This document shows positions 1 to 6,696 of a stretch of 64,000 nt of DNA, piece by piece. The stretch covers positions 47,692 to 111,691 of the forward strand of contig CAZTJC010000014.1 of the NCBI GenBank assembly GCA_964613945.1. Direction: 5' to 3'. The notes under the pieces are model-generated. The model was not told where the DNA came from. It did not search any database and saw only the letters and a program-made list of their open reading frames with translations. The stretch comes from JAVVHH01 sp964613945 (GTDB lineage Bacteria > Pseudomonadota > Alphaproteobacteria > Acetobacterales > Acetobacteraceae). Every line of letters starts with the position of its first letter. The first letter of the stretch is position 1. Made by a program: the position numbers and the translations under genes.

Positions 1-286
1 CGGTGTCGGTGGCATGGCCGCGGCCGGTCAGCGCGAGGCTGCCGTAGAGGTCGCAGGTGACGCGGATTGGCGCACCCTCCCCCGCCGGACCATGCTCCAC
101 GCTGGCTTGGCCGACAACGCGTTGCGCGAAGTCGAACGCCGCGCTCATCGGCCCGACGGTGTGCGAGCTCGACGGGCCGATGCCGATCGTGAACAGCTCA
201 GCGACGCTGATCGGGCGGGCGCAGACAGCGGGCGCCTGGCGATCGAGCAGGGCGGGAAAGCCGAATGTAGACGTGTCGACGTGCAT
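1..286 (-). CDS. sdaA: L-serine ammonia-lyase, 5' part (runs off left edge)
   Basis: This is the first 95 codons of an L-serine dehydratase, the iron-sulfur enzyme that deaminates L-serine to pyruvate and ammonia in the cytoplasm. The translation contains SVAELFTIGIGPSSSHTVGP, the diagnostic start of the beta-type domain (serine-binding SSSHTVGPM). The ATG at 286-284 is preceded by GATGAGGAC as a ribosome binding site. The rest of the gene, including the cysteines that bind the cluster, lies outside the window. A tandem glycine riboswitch sits just upstream on the same strand, which suggests that the gene drains serine formed from excess glycine. Family assignment is firm; the exact start is likely. 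Confidence 0.9.
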   Translation of the reverse strand, partial: MHVDTSTFGFPALLDRQAPAVCARPISVAELFTIGIGPSSSHTVGPMSAAFDFAQRVVGQASVEHGPAGEGAPIRVTCDLYGSLALTGRGHATDT

Positions 287-327
287 GCATGTCCTCATCG
301 CCGGGACGCACCCGGCCGTTCGCATGC

Positions 328-486
328 CCCATCTGTCCGTTGCGCCTGAGATCGCTATCCCGTCGGCCGACGTGGGGTGTCCCCCTCGCCTCTCTCCAGA
401 TGTCCGTTGCCGACCGGTCCTTTTGCCTGAGAGTTTCCGGGGCGGTTGCTCCTTCGGCGCCGGGCTTGGGCCCGGTCTCTCCCGTA
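328..486 (-). promoter_or_regulatory. Tandem glycine riboswitch upstream of sdaA
   Basis: Read on the minus strand, the segment has the conserved blocks of the glycine aptamer: GGGAGAGACC, then GCCGAAGGAGCAA, then CTCTCAGGCAAAAGGACCG (about 486 to 412). It is followed by a second, weaker aptamer starting CTGGAGAGAGGCG, with GCCGACGGGATAGC and ATCTCAGGCGCAACGGAC (about 402 to 328). Two adjacent aptamers with a short linker are the usual arrangement. The RNA ends about 40 bases before the sdaA start codon, so glycine binding would control serine dehydratase expression. Seen: the conserved blocks and their order. Inferred: ON-type control. Confidence 0.85.
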
Positions 487-566
487 TCGACGGGGAGGGT
501 ATCCGCCGCGGATGGGGTGTGGTCAAGCGTGATGGTGGGGGAGTGATCGCCACATTCATGCCGACG

Positions 567-584
567 TGTCGACATGATGACAAT
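567..584 (+). repeat. TGTCGACA-type palindromic site 1
   Basis: TGTCGACATGATGACAAT. It aligns over 18 bases with the sites at 993-1010 and 3663-3680, giving the consensus TGTCGACATG(T/C)CGACAAT, an inverted repeat of the size bound by a dimeric partition or repressor protein. Confidence 0.45.
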
Positions 585-1061
585 TCTAGGGGTTTACAGT
601 GTGCGTTGTCGTTAGCACCAAGATGGCGGATCATACTGGCCGCCCCCCTTCCCCCCGTCATGGTCGTTCTTCGGACTCTGCATCGATTGGCGGTATGACG
701 GGTGCGCTGCGGACGGGGTTCGTCAGCGATCTGCCATCCGATGGCTTCATCATCTTCTGCCGATCACCCTTCGTCACCTGACATCCTAGCGCTGCGATGC
801 TGGCGACACCCATGTTCGCTGCAAGCACGCTGATGACTGCGCATGTGCCCGATGCCCCGGGCGAATGGTTCCGCTATAGCGACGACCCACCCACCGTTCT
901 CCCCGAACCCATTGTCACGCCGAAACCTTGAGCCGCTTATGCCCTATAAGGCGGACGCGATGGGGAGGGCGGGGAGAGTGAGTACCACCACATGTCGATC
1001 TGTCGACAATCCAACGCGCCAACAGGCGCATGACAAACTACCTGCCGGACGGGCCAATTCC
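585..1061. other. Non-coding stretch between the riboswitch and repA
   Basis: No convincing gene. An open frame at 796-930 could encode a 44-residue peptide ending PEPIVTPKP, but it has no recognisable family and no clear ribosome binding site. The right part holds the palindromic site at 993-1010 and leads into the first iteron. This is probably the upstream control region of repA and the sdaA promoter side. Confidence 0.4.
993..1010 (+). repeat. TGTCGACA-type palindromic site 2
   Basis: TGTCGATCTGTCGACAAT, the second member of the 18-base inverted-repeat family also found at 567-584 and 3663-3680. It lies about 150 bases before repA and may be a partition-complex or repressor binding site. 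Confidence 0.45.
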
Positions 1062-1077
1062 TACTCGAAAGCACGAA
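1062..1077 (+). repeat. Iteron, upstream copy in direct orientation
   Basis: TACTCGAAAGCACGAA, identical to the copies behind repA. With the opposite-facing copy at 1133-1148 it forms an inverted pair upstream of repA, the usual layout for an autorepression operator of a RepA initiator. Confidence 0.85.
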
Positions 1078-1132
1078 TGGAATGGCCATTACGTGGCTTT
1101 TCCCTCCGTATTCACGGCAGGACTGCCCAAAG

Positions 1133-1148
1133 TTCGTGCTTTCGAGTA
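1133..1148 (-). repeat. Iteron, inverted copy over the repA leader
   Basis: TTCGTGCTTTCGAGTA is the exact reverse complement of the iteron. Its last bases, GAGTA, run into AGTAGG, the likely ribosome binding site of repA, so a RepA molecule bound here would sit on the start of its own gene. Confidence 0.85.
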
Positions 1149-1158
1149 GGAAATGACG

Positions 1159-2106
1159 ATGGCCCGTACCCCTGCATCGCACCGCTCCTCCGCCCCCGCC
1201 GGCAGCGTCACCGTGCGCGACCTGTTCACGCTCGACAGCCCGCTGCACGGCGAGATCCGCGGCGAGCGGTCGCTGATGGCGTTTCCATTCTTCGCCTTGT
1301 CCAAGAATGCCTGGATGAAGCCGCTCACCTATGACCATGCGACCGTGTCGATCGAGGTGCGGCCCAGTGCGAGCGGCGTCGCGACGATCTATGACAAGGA
1401 GATCGTGCTCTACATCGCCAGCCTGATGGCGGCGAAGCTGGAGGCGGGCGAAAGCGTCGAGCAGGATTTCGTCTTCACCGCGCACGACCTGTTCAGCGTC
1501 ACCGGCAGCAACCACAGTGCGCGCAGCTACGGCCGGCTGTCGGAGGCGCTGGAGCGCCTCCAGGGCACGCAGATCAAGACCAACATCGAAGCGGGCGGGG
1601 AGGGGGAGGAGGGCTTCTTCTCGTGGCTGTCCGAGGCGAAGCTCCACTATAGCAAGACGCGCACCGGCGAACGGCGACTGAAGGCGGTGAAGGTGCGCCT
1701 GTGCGACTGGCTGTTCCGCGCGATCCTGCTCGACCGGCATGTGCTCGATTATGCCGCGGCCTATTTCCAGCTGGGGCCGATCGAGCGGCGCATCTACGAG
1801 GTCGCACGCTCGACCTGCGAGGACGGCCCGCTCGACATCGATCTGGCTACCTTTCGGTTGCAGATCGGCTATCAGAACCCGCTGTCGAACTTCAAGGCGG
1901 CGCTGAAGCAGATCGTCGCCACCGACGGCATACCGGACTTCCACCTGGAACTGGTCGAGGAGACCGAGGCCGCACCCGCGGACGGCGCCGCGCCGCGTCG
2001 CGGCCGCCGCGCCCCCCAGGCGCGCGTCGTCATCACGCCGCGTCCGCAGCTGCCGGGCGAGGGGGGCGAATCACTCCCGGCGCCTGCATCGGCCGAGTCG
2101 CAGTGA
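1159..2106 (+). CDS. repA: Plasmid replication initiator RepA
   Basis: This matches the replication initiator A family common on sphingomonad and other alphaproteobacterial plasmids. It would bind iterons and open the origin for replication. Recognisable features are the N-terminal segment LMAFPFFALSKNAWMKPL, the block RRLKAVKVRLCDWLFRAIL, and a C-terminal winged-helix-like part with PIERRIYEVARS. The last 40 residues are a low-complexity Arg/Pro/Ala tail. I chose the ATG at 1159 because AGTAGG lies 8 bases upstream; the ATG at 1153 is too close to it. Iterons flank the gene on both sides. Function is well supported by family and context. Confidence 0.92.
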   Translation: MARTPASHRSSAPAGSVTVRDLFTLDSPLHGEIRGERSLMAFPFFALSKNAWMKPLTYDHATVSIEVRPSASGVATIYDKEIVLYIASLMAAKLEAGESVEQDFVFTAHDLFSVTGSNHSARSYGRLSEALERLQGTQIKTNIEAGGEGEEGFFSWLSEAKLHYSKTRTGERRLKAVKVRLCDWLFRAILLDRHVLDYAAAYFQLGPIERRIYEVARSTCEDGPLDIDLATFRLQIGYQNPLSNFKAALKQIVATDGIPDFHLELVEETEAAPADGAAPRRGRRAPQARVVITPRPQLPGEGGESLPAPASAESQ

Positions 2107-2129
2107 TTCGGTCGCGCACGGTCAATTGT

Positions 2130-2241
2130 TACCCGAAAGCACGAATGCAAAGCCCGATATTGTTACTCGAAAGCACGAATGGAACGTGCATTCCTACTCG
2201 AAAGCACGAACTTTTTCGATCTAAATACTCGAAAGCACGAA
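2130..2241 (+). other. Origin of replication (oriV) with four direct iterons
   Basis: Four direct copies of TACTCGAAAGCACGAA start at 2130 (one mismatch, TACCCG), 2164, 2195 and 2226. The starts are spaced 34, 31 and 31 bases apart, close to three helical turns, so the sites face the same side of the DNA. The stretch is more A+T-rich than its surroundings. Together with the inverted pair before repA this is a typical iteron-controlled plasmid origin, placed directly behind the initiator gene. Confidence 0.88.
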
Positions 2242-2287
2242 CTATAGTCGCTTCCGTTGTTGGATCATTGCTGCAAAATGATGGCTG

Positions 2288-2377
2288 CGCGGGCCATGAC
2301 GGCCCGCGATGACGTCTCGGGGACGTTCGGGATGCGGCCGTGACCACATAAAGGAAAGCCCGGCACGAAGGCCGGGC
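2288..2377. terminator. Two strong hairpins behind oriV
   Basis: Hairpin 1 pairs CGCGGGCC (2288-2295) with GGCCCGCG (2301-2308). Hairpin 2 pairs GCCCGGC (2358-2364) with GCCGGGC (2371-2377). On the minus strand hairpin 2 is followed by TTTCCTTT, which looks like a terminator insulating the origin from leftward transcription. They may alternatively be origin structures. Confidence 0.45.
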
Positions 2378-2538
2378 ATCCCAAGGGGGTATTAAGATAG
2401 GCGTCGCCAAACGCCGATCGCGTGACTTTTAACCGATCACGCTCTCTCGATAGCTCCATGCCCCTTCCGGTGCAAGGATGCGCGTTTCGCGCCACGGTCT
2501 TTTTCGTCCCTGGTCCCGGCCCCGTAAGGGGATGGAAG

Positions 2539-3351
2539 ATGACGGCACTTGCCCTGGGTGAGGCGAGCGCACGCGTGCTGGCGCGTGCGGGTGGCGGATT
2601 GCGGCCCGGCGGGTCGCTAACGCGGCCAGGGGGCAGGGGGGGGCTCCACCGCACCGGCGCGCCCGTGCTGCGCGACAGTATCGAGGCCGGGACGTTCGAG
2701 GACGTCTTCTTCGCGATGCCAGCGCCCGGCGAGCCCGACCGGTTGCTCACCGCCTGCCGCCGCGCGCGCGACGCCGGTCGGCGACTGGCGCGCGAGGCGC
2801 GGGCGGGCACACGCACGCTCTCGGCGACCGAACGCGGGCTCGCGGCCCTCACCGCGGGTGCGGTACGCGTGTTCGAGGAGATCTGCACGCTCGCCCGCCT
2901 GAACCGCGGCCGCGTCTTTCCGAGCTACGACTGGCTCGCCGAGGCGACCGGCCTCGGCCGGGCGACCGTCGCGCGCGGCCTTGCCCTGCTTGAATGCACC
3001 GGCTTCCTCGTCCGCCAGCGCCGCTTCAAGCGGGTTGAGGGAGATGGACCACGCTATCGCCAGACCTCCAACGCCTATCGTCCGCTGCTGCCTGCCGCCG
3101 TGCGCGCCTATCTGCCGCGCTGGATGCGTCCGGCACCGATCCCCGACGACCGCGTCCAACATGATGCCGATCGCGGGGAGGAGCAGGCGGCGATGCTTGC
3201 CGGTCTATCGTGCCGGGATCTTGCGAAGGTCACCGTCGGCGGGGCGCTCGGCCGGGTGCTCGCGCGTCTGGGGGCCGCGATCGACGGGCAGATGGTCGTT
3301 GCGCTACGCGAGTCTCAAAACCATCCGAAACCACTCCCCGAGTCTATATGA
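2539..3351 (+). CDS. Helix-turn-helix protein beside the origin
   Basis: A 270-residue basic protein. A helix-turn-helix signature lies at about residues 135-165 (SYDWLAEATGLGRATVARGL), as in replication- and copy-control proteins next to sphingomonad plasmid origins. It probably binds DNA in replication control. I chose the ATG at 2539, preceded by AAGGGGATGGAAG, over an ATG 39 codons upstream whose extra part looks like read-through of leader sequence. The gene stands alone between repA/oriV and parA. The exact role is unknown. Confidence 0.7.
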   Translation: MTALALGEASARVLARAGGGLRPGGSLTRPGGRGGLHRTGAPVLRDSIEAGTFEDVFFAMPAPGEPDRLLTACRRARDAGRRLAREARAGTRTLSATERGLAALTAGAVRVFEEICTLARLNRGRVFPSYDWLAEATGLGRATVARGLALLECTGFLVRQRRFKRVEGDGPRYRQTSNAYRPLLPAAVRAYLPRWMRPAPIPDDRVQHDADRGEEQAAMLAGLSCRDLAKVTVGGALGRVLARLGAAIDGQMVVALRESQNHPKPLPESI

Positions 3352-3644
3352 ATAAGTCAATTCGAGTCGGCCTTGACGGCCGACGCTCACGCCTGACGGC
3401 CGAAAAAATCAATCGAAGCGCCAATATCAAACGAACGATATAACTACACCGTCTGGAGTGTCGGCTACGCCGCCACATGCTCCCTAAAAGGAGCAAGCGG
3501 TTAGGGGCGGGCACCATCCCGATGGATAGTAAGCGGCGATGTTGAGAAAACGTCGCGTACTGCCATTGACGTATCCCGGTGTCGGGGGCCGCCAGGCTCT
3601 CTTCATCCTGTCGGCCCGAACTACGAATCCGCTTGTCACGTCAC
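3352..3644. other. Non-coding leader before parA
   Basis: No gene seen. The left part has repeated GACGGCCGA words (TTGACGGCCGAC and CTGACGGCCGAA near 3372-3402). The right part leads into the palindromes at the parA start. It probably contains the parA promoter. Confidence 0.4.
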
Positions 3645-3680
3645 CATGTCGACATGTAGCGTCATCGACATGCCGACAAT
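3645..3680 (+). repeat. Double palindromic site over the parA start
   Basis: A perfect 12-base palindrome CATGTCGACATG (3645-3656) is followed by CATCGACATGCCGACAAT (3663-3680), the third member of the 18-base family. The second half overlaps the parA start codon at 3670, the position expected for an autorepression operator or a parS-like centromere. A related CATGTCGACA word lies inside the 3' end of parA at 4271-4280. Confidence 0.5.
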
Positions 3681-4329
3681 TGCGATCATCAGTCAGAAGG
3701 GCGGCGCGGGCAAGACCACGCTAGCGCTTCACCTCGCCGCGGCCGCGCAGGATGCCGGCCGCATCGCGCTCATCATCGATACGGATCCTCAAGCCACCGC
3801 CAGTCAATGGGCCGCGTGGCGTGGCGACACCCCGCCCGAGGTGATCGACAGCCCGCCTCCGCGCCTCGGAGCCAAGGTCGAGGCGGCGAAGGGGCAGGGG
3901 GCCGAGGTCATCGTCATCGACACACCACCCCATGCCGACAGCGCCGCCCGCGCCGCGGTCGAGGTCGCCGATCTCGTACTGATCCCGTGCCGCCCGAGCG
4001 CGTTCGACCTCTCGGCGATCCAGACCACCGCCAAACTGGTGCAGCTGCTGCGCAAGCCCGCGTTCGTCGTCTTCACCGCGGGCTCGCCCAATGCGCCACG
4101 CGTCTATCAGGAGGCAGGAGAACTCGTCGAAAGCTTCGGCACGCCGCCCTGTCCCATCCAGATCCCTGATCGCGCCGTCTATCGTCACGCCAGCGGCGAA
4201 GGGCGCACCGTCATGGAATACGAACCCGGCGGCAAGGCGGCCGACGACATCCGTCATCTCTACGCGTGGACATGTCGACAAGTCGGATTGTCGTTGCCCA
4301 AATCCCCCCGCAAGAAAGCCGCCGCATGA
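3670..4329 (+). CDS. parA: ParA family partition ATPase
   Basis: A 219-residue Walker-type ATPase of plasmid partition. It would form ATP-dependent patterns on the nucleoid that position plasmid copies. The deviant Walker A motif KGGAGKTT is at residues 10-17, the DTDPQ box follows at about 41-45, and VIVIDTPP is the Walker B region. The short N-terminus without its own DNA-binding domain is the type Ib (small ParA) form. An ATG 24 bases upstream is possible, but MPTIAIISQKGG matches the family start. The stop overlaps the next gene as ATGA, so the pair is translationally coupled. Confidence 0.92.
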   Translation: MPTIAIISQKGGAGKTTLALHLAAAAQDAGRIALIIDTDPQATASQWAAWRGDTPPEVIDSPPPRLGAKVEAAKGQGAEVIVIDTPPHADSAARAAVEVADLVLIPCRPSAFDLSAIQTTAKLVQLLRKPAFVVFTAGSPNAPRVYQEAGELVESFGTPPCPIQIPDRAVYRHASGEGRTVMEYEPGGKAADDIRHLYAWTCRQVGLSLPKSPRKKAAA

Positions 4330-4601
4330 GCCGCAAGCCCAGTTTCGCCAACCTGCGCACCACCGGTGCCGCCACGCCGGCTGCGGCACCCGCTGCGTCG
4401 TCCGCGATTGTTGCACCTGTGGCGGGGTCGGGTCCCGCCAGCCGCCAGGGCCGCAAACAGATCGCCGGCTTCTTCAGCCCCGAAATGTCGTTCGCGATGC
4501 ACACGCTGGCACGGCGGCAGGGGCGGAGCCTCCAGGCGCTGATGGCCGAGGCGTTCAACGACGTGCTAAGGAAGCACGGCGAGAGCCCGATCGGGGATTG
4601 A
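4326..4601 (+). CDS. Small ribbon-helix-helix partner of ParA
   Basis: A 91-residue protein whose start overlaps the parA stop (ATGA). The first 45 residues are a disordered Ala/Pro/Thr-rich arm, often the part that stimulates the ParA ATPase. The rest (FFSPEMSFAMHTLARRQG, then LQALMAEAFNDVLRKHG) has the strand-helix-helix pattern of a ribbon-helix-helix DNA-binding protein. It is likely the centromere-binding partner that recognises the nearby TGTCGACA palindromes; the pairing with those sites is inference. Confidence 0.75.
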   Translation: MSRKPSFANLRTTGAATPAAAPAASSAIVAPVAGSGPASRQGRKQIAGFFSPEMSFAMHTLARRQGRSLQALMAEAFNDVLRKHGESPIGD

Positions 4602-4615
4602 GGGGGAGGCGTACT

Positions 4616-4849
4616 GTCACCATCTACCTAGGTGCTTGGTCCCACGGTTTGATGGTGCGATCCTTTCGTTGGAATGGAAGGAAGCCGCATGGGGCAGGTA
4701 CGTCACGGGAGTGACACGACCACGCACACCGTCCGAGCAGAAATACAGCGATCGCAAGCTTCGCTCGCGACGCTGAGCCGGGAGCTGGGGATCAACCCAA
4801 AACGGTCGCGAAGTGGCGTCAAAGGGCGACAGTCGAGGATCTGAAGACC
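4616..4849 (+). mobile_element. IS481-type insertion sequence remnant
   Basis: The left end begins TGTCACCATC. From the ATG at 4689 the translation MGQVRHGSDTTTHTVRAEI, then SQASLATLSRELGINPK, is the conserved N-terminus of IS481-type transposases widespread in alphaproteobacteria. The frame breaks in an A tract after NPK and resumes one frame over as TVAKWRQRATVEDLKT, a one-base deletion. The element stops at about 4849 where traG sequence begins. Only about 55 transposase codons remain, so it is inactive. It marks the event that removed the 3' part of traG. Confidence 0.75.
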
Positions 4850-5677
4850 CGGCAGCTTCGCGATCAGACTTGCCGAGCTGGCGGTTGGCAGCGCGGGTGA
4901 TTAAGCCACCAGCGCCGGCGCTGTTCTGCATATCGGCCAGCAGCGCGGCAAAGCCGGCAGGGGCGAGCGTCAGCTTGTCGCGCACCGTTGCCAGCACGCG
5001 GCGATCGGCGGGTTTGTGGACGACGGTGTGCAGGATCAGGCCGGCGATCAGCGCCTTGGCTTCCTCGTTCCAGTGGGCCTCGCCCGACTGTCCCGGCGCG
5101 TCGGCGAGGGTGTTGGCATCTTCCGCGAGATCGAGGCTGGCGGAATCGAGCCGGTCGAGCGGATTATAGCGGGCAGGAGGCTGACCCGACACGCCGAACG
5201 GATCGAGGCACCAGACTTTGCCTTTCGTGGCACGCGCACGGGCGGTTACGCGCGCGTTCTCGCCTTTGGGGTCGATGCAGATCACAGAGCGGTCGAGCAG
5301 CAGCAGGTTGGGGATGATCGTGCCGACGCCCTTGCCCGAGCGGGTGGGTGCCATCGTCAGCAGATGCACCGCGCCGTCGTAGTGCAGCAGCTTCCTCGAC
5401 TTCGCCGAGCGGCCGATCAGAGATCCCCATTGGCTTCCAGCTTCCGTACGTCAGCCCGGTCGCCGAAGCGGGCGGAGCCGAGCAGATCATTGCGCTGGTT
5501 GGCGGCACGCCGGTTGAAGCGCCAGGCCAGGAACAGGATCGCGCCGGCCAGCAGGAACGGAATGTCGGTCGCTATCTCGCCATAGCCGAAGATGCCCTTG
5601 AGCCAGGCGTTGCTCGCCATCAGCACCACGAAGGCGACGAAGACCGCGAACAGCGGGCTGATCCGTCGCCGGGGCAT
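4848..5677 (-). pseudogene. traG: traG coupling protein, frameshifted and truncated
   Basis: Remains of the TraG/VirD4 coupling ATPase that hands DNA to the conjugation pore at the inner membrane. The N-terminus (start at 5677) has two membrane helices (LFAVFVAFVVLMASNAWL; IPFLLAGAILFLAW) and the block NDLLGSARFGDRADVRKLE. The frame breaks after GDL near 5417, where one base appears lost. It resumes one frame over into LLTMAPTRSGKGVGTIIPN with Walker A. Sequence ends after GKSDREAAG, where the IS481 remnant starts. About 275 of roughly 640 expected residues remain and Walker B is gone. The start overlaps the upstream stop, TGATG. Confidence 0.85.
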
Positions 5678-5958
5678 CAGTGCGCTTCCATCGGCGTTAC
5701 CGGCAGGGACCGATCGGCGTCGGGATGATCGAGCAGCCGGAGCAGGATTTGCGAGACGAGGGGAGGGGGCACGCCCTCGTCCAGCATCATCGCGAAGAAC
5801 GCATCGTCGTTGGGCGTCGGGATCATGTCCTCGATGACCAGGTTGGCGCGCGAGTCCGCCATGTCCTCGTGCCACATCGCGATTTCCGTTGGCGTGCCGC
5901 GCACGAAATCCATCGCGCGGACCTGGCGACGGATCGCCTCGATATCGAAATCGCTCAT
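5677..5958 (-). CDS. Conserved small protein of the tra operon, unknown function
   Basis: A 93-residue acidic, probably cytoplasmic protein. It starts at the ATG overlapping the traD stop (ATGA) and ends overlapping the traG start (TGATG), so it is tightly coupled within traC-traD-this-traG. No signal peptide or membrane helix is visible. The middle part, RANLVIEDMIPTPNDDAFFA, and the hydrophobic end, PLVSQILLRLL, do not give me a family. A VbhA-like antitoxin was considered but its motif spacing does not fit. A role linked to transfer is suggested only by position. Confidence 0.6.
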   Translation of the reverse strand: MSDFDIEAIRRQVRAMDFVRGTPTEIAMWHEDMADSRANLVIEDMIPTPNDDAFFAMMLDEGVPPPLVSQILLRLLDHPDADRSLPVTPMEAH

Positions 5959-6179
5959 TGCGCTTCGCTCCCTTCCGCTTCCGCGTCGAACGCCCGTTTG
6001 CCGCGTCGCTTCCATAGCGCCAGCACGTCGCCGGCATCGTCGCCGCGACCACGCCCAGCGAGATCGAGTAGCGCACCGTAAAGGGTGGCGCGATCGTCGT
6101 CGGTCAGCTCGATCAGGCCAGCTTTCTGGACCAGCCCGCCCAGCTCGATCAGGTGACGTGTTCGTTCGCGACGTTTCAC
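5955..6179 (-). CDS. traD: Conjugal transfer protein TraD (Ti-type)
   Basis: A short 74-residue protein. KRRERTRHLIELGGLVQKAG is the hallmark of the small TraD proteins that lie between traC and traG on Ti and related plasmids; the native family length is about 70 residues. I chose the GTG at 6179 because longer open frame upstream overlaps traC and has no family match, and CAGAGG precedes the GTG. The protein is basic at the start and acidic at the end. It is thought to assist DNA processing; its molecular role is not well defined. Confidence 0.75.
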   Translation of the reverse strand: MKRRERTRHLIELGGLVQKAGLIELTDDDRATLYGALLDLAGRGRGDDAGDVLALWKRRGKRAFDAEAEGSEAQ

Positions 6180-6192
6180 GACCCAGCCTCTG

Positions 6193-6522
6193 CTATCCGT
6201 TCGCCGTTCCGCAGCTTCCGTCCGCAACGTCGCCGTTCGGTTTAGTCGCAGCGCCTGATCTGTCAAATGCAGCAGCCCCGCCACCTTTGCGCCTGCGCCG
6301 CTGAAAGAAGGCAGCGCCCTTCGCGCGCCATGCCTCCTTTGCGCTGGCATCCTTCGATCCGATCGCATCGAGCAGTACGCCGGCAAGGGTCTCGGCATCG
6401 AGCGCATCAGCCCCGGTCGCGGCTACTAGCTGGCCGAGCTGTTCGACCCGCTTTGCCTTTAACGAGCGGGCCTTGTCACCCAGCGCCTTTAGTTCGGCAT
6501 CGTAATCGCGAACCTTCCGCAT
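6193..6522 (-). CDS. traC: Conjugal transfer protein TraC (Ti-type)
   Basis: A 109-residue protein, first gene of the leftward transfer operon. The N-terminal half is a charged helix (YDAELKALGDKARSLKAKRV) followed by EQLGQLVAATGADALDAETL, matching the TraC/TraC-like accessory proteins of alphaproteobacterial plasmids. The C-terminal third is basic and Gly/Ala-rich. The ATG at 6522 is preceded by AAGGTGAAGG; an ATG seven codons upstream is possible. It lies back to back with traA across the putative transfer origin, as on Ti plasmids. Confidence 0.72.
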   Translation of the reverse strand: MRKVRDYDAELKALGDKARSLKAKRVEQLGQLVAATGADALDAETLAGVLLDAIGSKDASAKEAWRAKGAAFFQRRRRKGGGAAAFDRSGAATKPNGDVADGSCGTANG

Positions 6523-6599
6523 TGCCTTCACCTTTCCGCGCATCTGTCAGGAGCATCTTAGCGCACCCAACATGAGGGTAAAGCCGGAACGAGCAGAAA

Positions 6600-6680
6600 G
6601 CAGCGCCAAGTCAGTCAGAAGATGCGGAGCAGATTGGGAGTGCGCGCTTATACGTCGTTGCCGACGTGCGCTGAGTAAGG
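6600..6680. other. Putative origin of transfer (oriT)
   Basis: The spacer between the divergent traC and traA genes is where Ti-type plasmids carry oriT. It contains GTGCGCGCTTATACGTCG followed by a hairpin ACGTCG-TTGC-CGACGT (6652-6667) flanked by GCGC words. The combination of a GTGCGC-like nick region and an adjacent inverted repeat resembles oriT of this plasmid group. The nick position cannot be fixed from sequence alone. Confidence 0.5.
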
Positions 6681-6696
6681 CAGGATGCACAGCGTT

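Noticed and set aside
198..575. Minus-strand frame of 125 codons across the riboswitch
   Set aside because: It overlaps the conserved aptamer blocks and is out of frame with the serine dehydratase.
796..930. Possible 44-residue peptide upstream of repA
   Set aside because: No ribosome binding site, no family and no neighbour link; kept only as a remark on the spacer.
937..1944. Minus-strand frame of 335 codons over repA
   Set aside because: Antisense shadow. The plus-strand RepA matches a known family and is flanked by iterons.
2130..2241. Repeats behind repA considered as a CRISPR
   Set aside because: Only four 16-base copies with 15-18 base gaps of A+T-rich DNA, next to an initiator gene. 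This is an iteron array.
5677..5958. VbhA-type antitoxin identity for the small tra gene
   Set aside because: The spacing of the S-x3-(E/D)-(G/N) motif does not fit and no Fic toxin gene is adjacent.
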